This document shows, piece by piece, positions 60,807 through 64,000 of a DNA stretch of 64,000 nucleotides. Each line of letters begins with the position of its first letter. The first letter of the stretch is position 1. A program made the position numbers and the translations under genes. The notes beneath the pieces are model-generated. The model did not search any database. It was not told the DNA's origin and saw only the letters and a list, made by a program, of their open reading frames with translations. Origin of the DNA: Frankia sp. QA3 (GTDB lineage Bacteria > Actinomycetota > Actinomycetes > Frankiales > Frankiaceae); the NCBI RefSeq assembly GCF_000262465.1, contig NZ_CM001489.1, forward strand, positions 4,569,631 to 4,633,630, in the 5' to 3' direction.

Positions 60807-61886
60807 GTGACGGGCATGCTTGCAACCCAGCCGATCAGCCCGATCGAGCGGATCGCCGCCGACCACCGGCGCGTCCCGGTGGAACTCGGCCCACGCAGCT
60901 ACTCGGTCGACATCGGCGCCGGCGTCCGCCGGACCCTGCCCGACGTCGTGGCCCGCCTCGGCGCGAGGCGGGCTGTCATCGTCTCCGCCCGTCCCCTCGA
61001 CGCCGTGCCGGACCCTGGCGTGCCGGCGCTGCGGCTGCCCGCCCGCGACGGCGAGGCGGACAAGACCCTGGCGAACGTCGAGGCGCTGTGCAGCCGGTTC
61101 GCGGACTTCGGGCTCACCCGCTCGGACGTCGTCATCTCCTGCGGCGGCGGGACGACCACCGACGTCGTGGGGCTCGCCGCCGCGCTGTACCACCGCGGCG
61201 TCGCCGTCGTGCACCTGCCGACCTCGCTGCTCGCCCAGGTCGACGCGAGCGTCGGCGGGAAGACCGCGGTGAACCTGCCCGCCGGCAAGAACCTCGTCGG
61301 CGCCTACTGGCAGCCCAGCGCCGTCCTCTGCGACACCGACTACCTGGCCACCCTGCCGCGCCGGGAATGGATCAACGGCTACGGCGAGATCGCGCGGGCC
61401 CACTTCATCGGGGCACCCGGGTTGCTCGGCCGGCCGGTCGCCGAGCAGATCGCGGCGAGCGTGGCGCTCAAGGCCGGGGTCGTGGCCCGCGATGAGCGCG
61501 ACTCGCACCTGCGCCACATCCTCAACTACGGGCACACCCTGGGGCACGCCCTGGAACGCACCACCAACTACGCGCTGCGCCACGGCGAGGCCGTCGCCGT
61601 GGGCACCGTGTTCGCCGGCCGGCTCGCCGGGGCACTCGGCCGGATCGGGTCCGAGCGCGTCCGCGAACACCTCGACGTCGTGCAGGGCTACGGGCTGCCC
61701 AGTGCCCTGCCGGCCGGGGTGGAGCCCGCCGAGCTCATCGCCGTGATGCGGTTGGACAAGAAGTCGACGAACACCGGGCTGACCTTCGTCCTCGACGGCG
61801 CGCCCGCGCCGGAACTCGTGCCCGACGTCGACGAGGAGCTGGTGCTGGCGACGCTCGCCGCGATGCCCCGCGAGGACGCGGCGTGA
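60807..61886 (+). CDS. 3-dehydroquinate synthase family enzyme, probably aminoDHQ-synthase type
   Basis: The 359-aa protein has the NAD and metal motifs of dehydroquinate synthases: SCGGGTTTDVVGLAAALYHR (20), LAQVDASVGGKTAVNLPAGK (20), LNYGHTLGHALE. In canonical AroB the segment after GE usually carries a Lys (GEVVKYG); here it is GEIARAHFIG. The YWQPSAVLCDTDYL segment also resembles RifG of the rifamycin AHBA pathway. Such enzymes cyclise 3,4-dideoxy-4-amino-DAHP. GTG 60807 has GGAGA 6 nt upstream. It overlaps the next gene (GTGA). Confidence 0.85.
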   Translation: MTGMLATQPISPIERIAADHRRVPVELGPRSYSVDIGAGVRRTLPDVVARLGARRAVIVSARPLDAVPDPGVPALRLPARDGEADKTLANVEALCSRFADFGLTRSDVVISCGGGTTTDVVGLAAALYHRGVAVVHLPTSLLAQVDASVGGKTAVNLPAGKNLVGAYWQPSAVLCDTDYLATLPRREWINGYGEIARAHFIGAPGLLGRPVAEQIAASVALKAGVVARDERDSHLRHILNYGHTLGHALERTTNYALRHGEAVAVGTVFAGRLAGALGRIGSERVREHLDVVQGYGLPSALPAGVEPAELIAVMRLDKKSTNTGLTFVLDGAPAPELVPDVDEELVLATLAAMPREDAA

Positions 61887-62743
61887 CGTCTCCGACCTCT
61901 TCCTCTCCGGCCCCGGCAACCCCGGCCCCCGCGACGCGGCCGGTAGGCGGCGCCACCCGGCTGTACGCGGTCATCGGCGACCCGGTCGCCCAGGTGCAGG
62001 CGCCATCGCTGCTCAACCCGCTGTTCGCCCGGCTCGGGATCGACGCCGTCCTCGTCCCGGTGCACGCCCGACCGGCGGACTTCGCCACCGTCCTGCGCGG
62101 ACTCGCGGCCATCGTGAACCTGGACGGCATCCTCGTCACGATCCCGCACAAGGTCGCCGCCTGCGTGCTGGCCACCGAGCGCAGCCCTGCCGCGCGGATC
62201 AGCGGCAGCGCCAACGTGCTGCGCCGGCTGCCCGGCGGCGGCTGGCTGGCCGACAACTTCGACGGGGCCGGCTTCGTCCACGGGCTGACGGCCACCGGCC
62301 ATCCGGTGCGCGGCCGGCGGGTCGCGCTGATGGGGGCCGGCGGGGCCGGCAGCGCGATCGCGGTCGCGCTGCTCGACGCCGGCTGCGGGCCGCTGTCGGT
62401 CTACGACCCGGACCGGACGAAGTGCGTGCAGCTGCTCGCCCGGCTGGACGAGCACTGGCCGGGCCGGGCCATCGCCGCGGCCGAACCGGCGCTGGGCGAC
62501 GCGGACCTGGCGGTGAACGCCACCCCGCTCGGCCTGCGCCCCGGCGACCCGCTGCCCTTCCCACCCGACGCGCTGCCGGCGGGCTGCGTCGTCGCCGACA
62601 TCATCATGAAACCGCCGCGGACCCGGCTGCTGGAGGCGGCCAGCGCGCTCGGGCTGCCGACTCATCCGGGCATCCACATGCTCGCCCACCAGCTCGACCT
62701 GTACCGGTCGTTCTTCGAACTCGGCCCGGCGGACCACGCCTGA
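61883..62743 (+). CDS. Shikimate/aminoshikimate dehydrogenase-like enzyme
   Basis: The 286-aa protein has the AroE catalytic Lys in LVTIPHKVA, the catalytic Asp in ADNFDGAG (usual NTDG), NADP loop MGAGGAGSAIA and a late HPGIHMLAHQLDLYRSFF. The shikimate-binding Ser pair of AroE is replaced by a VAQVQAPSLL segment, which suits a modified substrate. It resembles RifI-type aminoquinate/aminoshikimate dehydrogenases. The start GTG overlaps the upstream stop. Confidence 0.85.
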   Translation: MTSPTSSSPAPATPAPATRPVGGATRLYAVIGDPVAQVQAPSLLNPLFARLGIDAVLVPVHARPADFATVLRGLAAIVNLDGILVTIPHKVAACVLATERSPAARISGSANVLRRLPGGGWLADNFDGAGFVHGLTATGHPVRGRRVALMGAGGAGSAIAVALLDAGCGPLSVYDPDRTKCVQLLARLDEHWPGRAIAAAEPALGDADLAVNATPLGLRPGDPLPFPPDALPAGCVVADIIMKPPRTRLLEAASALGLPTHPGIHMLAHQLDLYRSFFELGPADHA

Positions 62744-62761
62744 CGGCCTGGGAGGCTCCGC

Positions 62762-63817
62762 ATGCACACCCTCGCCCCGCCGGTGACGCCCGGCGTCCTG
62801 GGCATCGACGTCGGCGGAACCAAGGTCGCGCTGCGCATCGAACCCGCCGACACCACCACACCCGTTCAGGCCACCGCACCCGCTCAGGCCACCGCACCCG
62901 CCAGCGCCCCGGCCCATGCCAGCGCCCCGGACGGCGTCCGTACTGCCGCGGGCGCCGTCACCGCGGTCGAGGCGACGTTCCGCTGGACGCCGTCGGCGAG
63001 CGCCGCTTGCGACCTCGGCGATCTCGCCACCCACGTGGCCGCCCTGCGGGCGAGGTGGGCCGGGCCGGTGGCCGCGGTCGGGGTGGCGATGCCGGCGACC
63101 ATCGATCCGGCCGGCCGGGTGACGACCTGGCCGGGCCGACCGAGCTGGACGGGACTGGCGCTGGCCGACGCCCTGCGTGGCCTCGTGCCGGGGGCGGCCG
63201 TCGTCTGGGCTGACGACGGCGACCTCGCCGCGCTCGCGGAGGCCAATGCCGCCGGCTGCCCGGACCTGGTGTACCTCGGCCTCGGGACGGGCGTCGGTGG
63301 CGGGATCGTGCTGGACGGCCGGCCCTGCCCACGGCCGGGCCGCGGCTCGGCCGAGATCGGGCATCTGGTGATCTCCGCGGGGGGCCCGCCGTGCACCTGC
63401 GGACGGCAGGGTTGCGTGCAGGCCACAGCCAGCGGCCCCGCCACCCTGCGCCGGGCGGCACGGCACCGTGCCGGCGATGTCGGCGGCACCGGCGGATCGG
63501 CGGCCCGCGAGGAGGTCACCTTCGCCGAGCTACGCGCGGCCTGGCTCGCGGGGACCGGTTGGGCGGTGCGGGCGGTGCGGGAGAGCGCGCAGGCGGTCGC
63601 CGTCGCCGTGGTCGGGCTGACCGAGCTGCTCCATCCCGCGATGGCGGTGGTCGGCGGCGGATTCGCGGATGGACTGCCCGGGTTCGCCCAGGCCGTCGAC
63701 GAACAGGCCCGCGAGCTCGGGCGCCCGGGTCATCCCCCCGCGCCGGTGCGGGCCGCGGTGCTTGGTGGCCTGTCGTCCCTGTCGGGCGCGATCCTGCTGG
63801 CGCGCCAGGCGCCCTGA
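62762..63817 (+). CDS. ROK-family sugar kinase
   Basis: The 351-aa protein has the N-terminal ATP loop LGIDVGGTKVALRIE, VGVAMPATID, LGLGTGVGGGIVLDG and a zinc-type motif GHLVISAGGPPCTCGRQGC (19) in which the final Glu is replaced (QA follows). An extra Ala/Pro/Thr-rich insert (about residues 30-55) has TAPAQA repeats. In rifamycin-type clusters a ROK kinase (RifN) phosphorylates kanosamine for AHBA. ATG 62762 has GGGAGG upstream. It follows 18 nt after the dehydrogenase gene. Confidence 0.87.
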   Translation: MHTLAPPVTPGVLGIDVGGTKVALRIEPADTTTPVQATAPAQATAPASAPAHASAPDGVRTAAGAVTAVEATFRWTPSASAACDLGDLATHVAALRARWAGPVAAVGVAMPATIDPAGRVTTWPGRPSWTGLALADALRGLVPGAAVVWADDGDLAALAEANAAGCPDLVYLGLGTGVGGGIVLDGRPCPRPGRGSAEIGHLVISAGGPPCTCGRQGCVQATASGPATLRRAARHRAGDVGGTGGSAAREEVTFAELRAAWLAGTGWAVRAVRESAQAVAVAVVGLTELLHPAMAVVGGGFADGLPGFAQAVDEQARELGRPGHPPAPVRAAVLGGLSSLSGAILLARQAP

Positions 63818-63865
63818 CCGACCCGCCCGCGGCGAGGCCGGGCCGGATCGCCGCGGGGTGCGGCA

Positions 63866-63893
63866 GGGACGGCCGGTGCGGTCCGGCCGTCCC
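63866..63893. terminator. Bidirectional terminator hairpin
   Basis: GGGACGGCCGG and its exact complement form an 11-bp stem with a 6-nt loop, between the ROK gene stop and the stop of the next gene on the minus strand. Confidence 0.78.
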
Positions 63894-63901
63894 TCGGTGG
63901 G

Positions 63902-64000
63902 GTCAGTCGCGCCCGAGTAGACTCCCGGCCCGGTGGGCCGCGGTCGCCAGGGTCGGCGGTCCGGCCAGCAGGTCCCCACGTGCGGTGGGGACGTCGACCG
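63902..64000 (-). CDS. C-terminal end of an unidentified gene, cut by window edge
   Basis: The minus-strand frame ending with TGA at 63902 is open to the window end and codes for 32 residues ending TLATAAHRAGSLLGRD. Codon positions look coding (G/C third), and it is separated from the ROK gene by a terminator. The family cannot be told. Confidence 0.55.

Noticed and set aside
61688..63466. Long minus-strand frame over the synthase-dehydrogenase-kinase genes
   Set aside because: It is antisense to three coupled genes with intact catalytic motifs.

Overview
The window is very GC-rich actinobacterial chromosome. Third codon positions are almost all G or C, GTG, TTG and even CTG starts are frequent, and many genes overlap by 4 bases (GTGA, ATGA). 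The gene set points to a filamentous actinomycete, and I favour Frankia or a close relative: a BldN-type sigma factor, mycothiol genes mshA and mshD, orphan regulator glnR, a SenX3/PhoR-type kinase with its regulator and divergent phoU, bTHX ribosomal protein, DUF1416/SseA sulfur genes and an HbhA-like protein. The genus is an inference from gene content; there is no rRNA or nif gene in the window to fix it. I found no tRNA, rRNA or CRISPR array.

Layout. 1-8.7 kb: 3' part of a BldN-like ECF sigma gene, a HAD-IB phosphatase, then on the minus strand a PlsC-type acyltransferase, an epimerase, a SAM-hydroxide-adenosyltransferase-like protein, bTHX and proC. An IS607-family element (tnpB plus a broken serine recombinase gene) sits just upstream of proC. 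8.8-22.4 kb: a giant OafA-type membrane acyltransferase, a methyltransferase, a sugar isomerase-like TIM barrel, a Ppx/GppA phosphatase, the PhoR/PhoP-like pair, phoU behind a PHO-box-like repeat, gpmA, a folate-binding YgfZ protein and an HTH regulator. 22.4-23.5 kb is a non-coding kilobase with tandem repeats and a long hairpin.

23.5-28.1 kb: a complete CUT1-type sugar ABC importer. 28.4-39.8 kb: DUF349 protein, XRE regulator with HbhA-like protein, aldo/keto reductase, macro-domain protein, methyltransferase, mshA, a TnpB element with palindromic ends, YbjN, a nitrobindin/FABP-like protein that seems to start at CTG, and a DsrE protein. 40.3-46.1 kb: a minus-strand sulfur/envelope block (DUF1416, SseA, DUF4395, a cysteine-rich leader peptide, thioredoxin, LmeA-like protein, membrane protein, MoaD-like protein, hydrolase). 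46.2-53.7 kb: glnR, mshD, STAS protein, a TMEM165/GDT1 transporter behind a yybP-ykoY-like manganese riboswitch, a SelA-like PLP enzyme with a membrane partner, and an HD protein.

53.7-64 kb: an AT-richer promoter region, a flavin-dependent halogenase-like enzyme, BCP peroxiredoxin, pirin, cupin and VOC proteins. At the right edge a divergent MarR gene faces a tightly packed trio: a 3-dehydroquinate-synthase-like enzyme of aminoDHQ-synthase type, a shikimate-dehydrogenase-like enzyme and a ROK sugar kinase. This trio resembles RifG, RifI and RifN of the AHBA/aminoshikimate pathway and may be part of a natural-product cluster.

A theme of the whole window is short tandem repeats. Units of 12, 15 and 18 bp expand disordered protein tails in frame, and units of 16-21 bp form arrays anchored exactly on stop codons of several unrelated genes.
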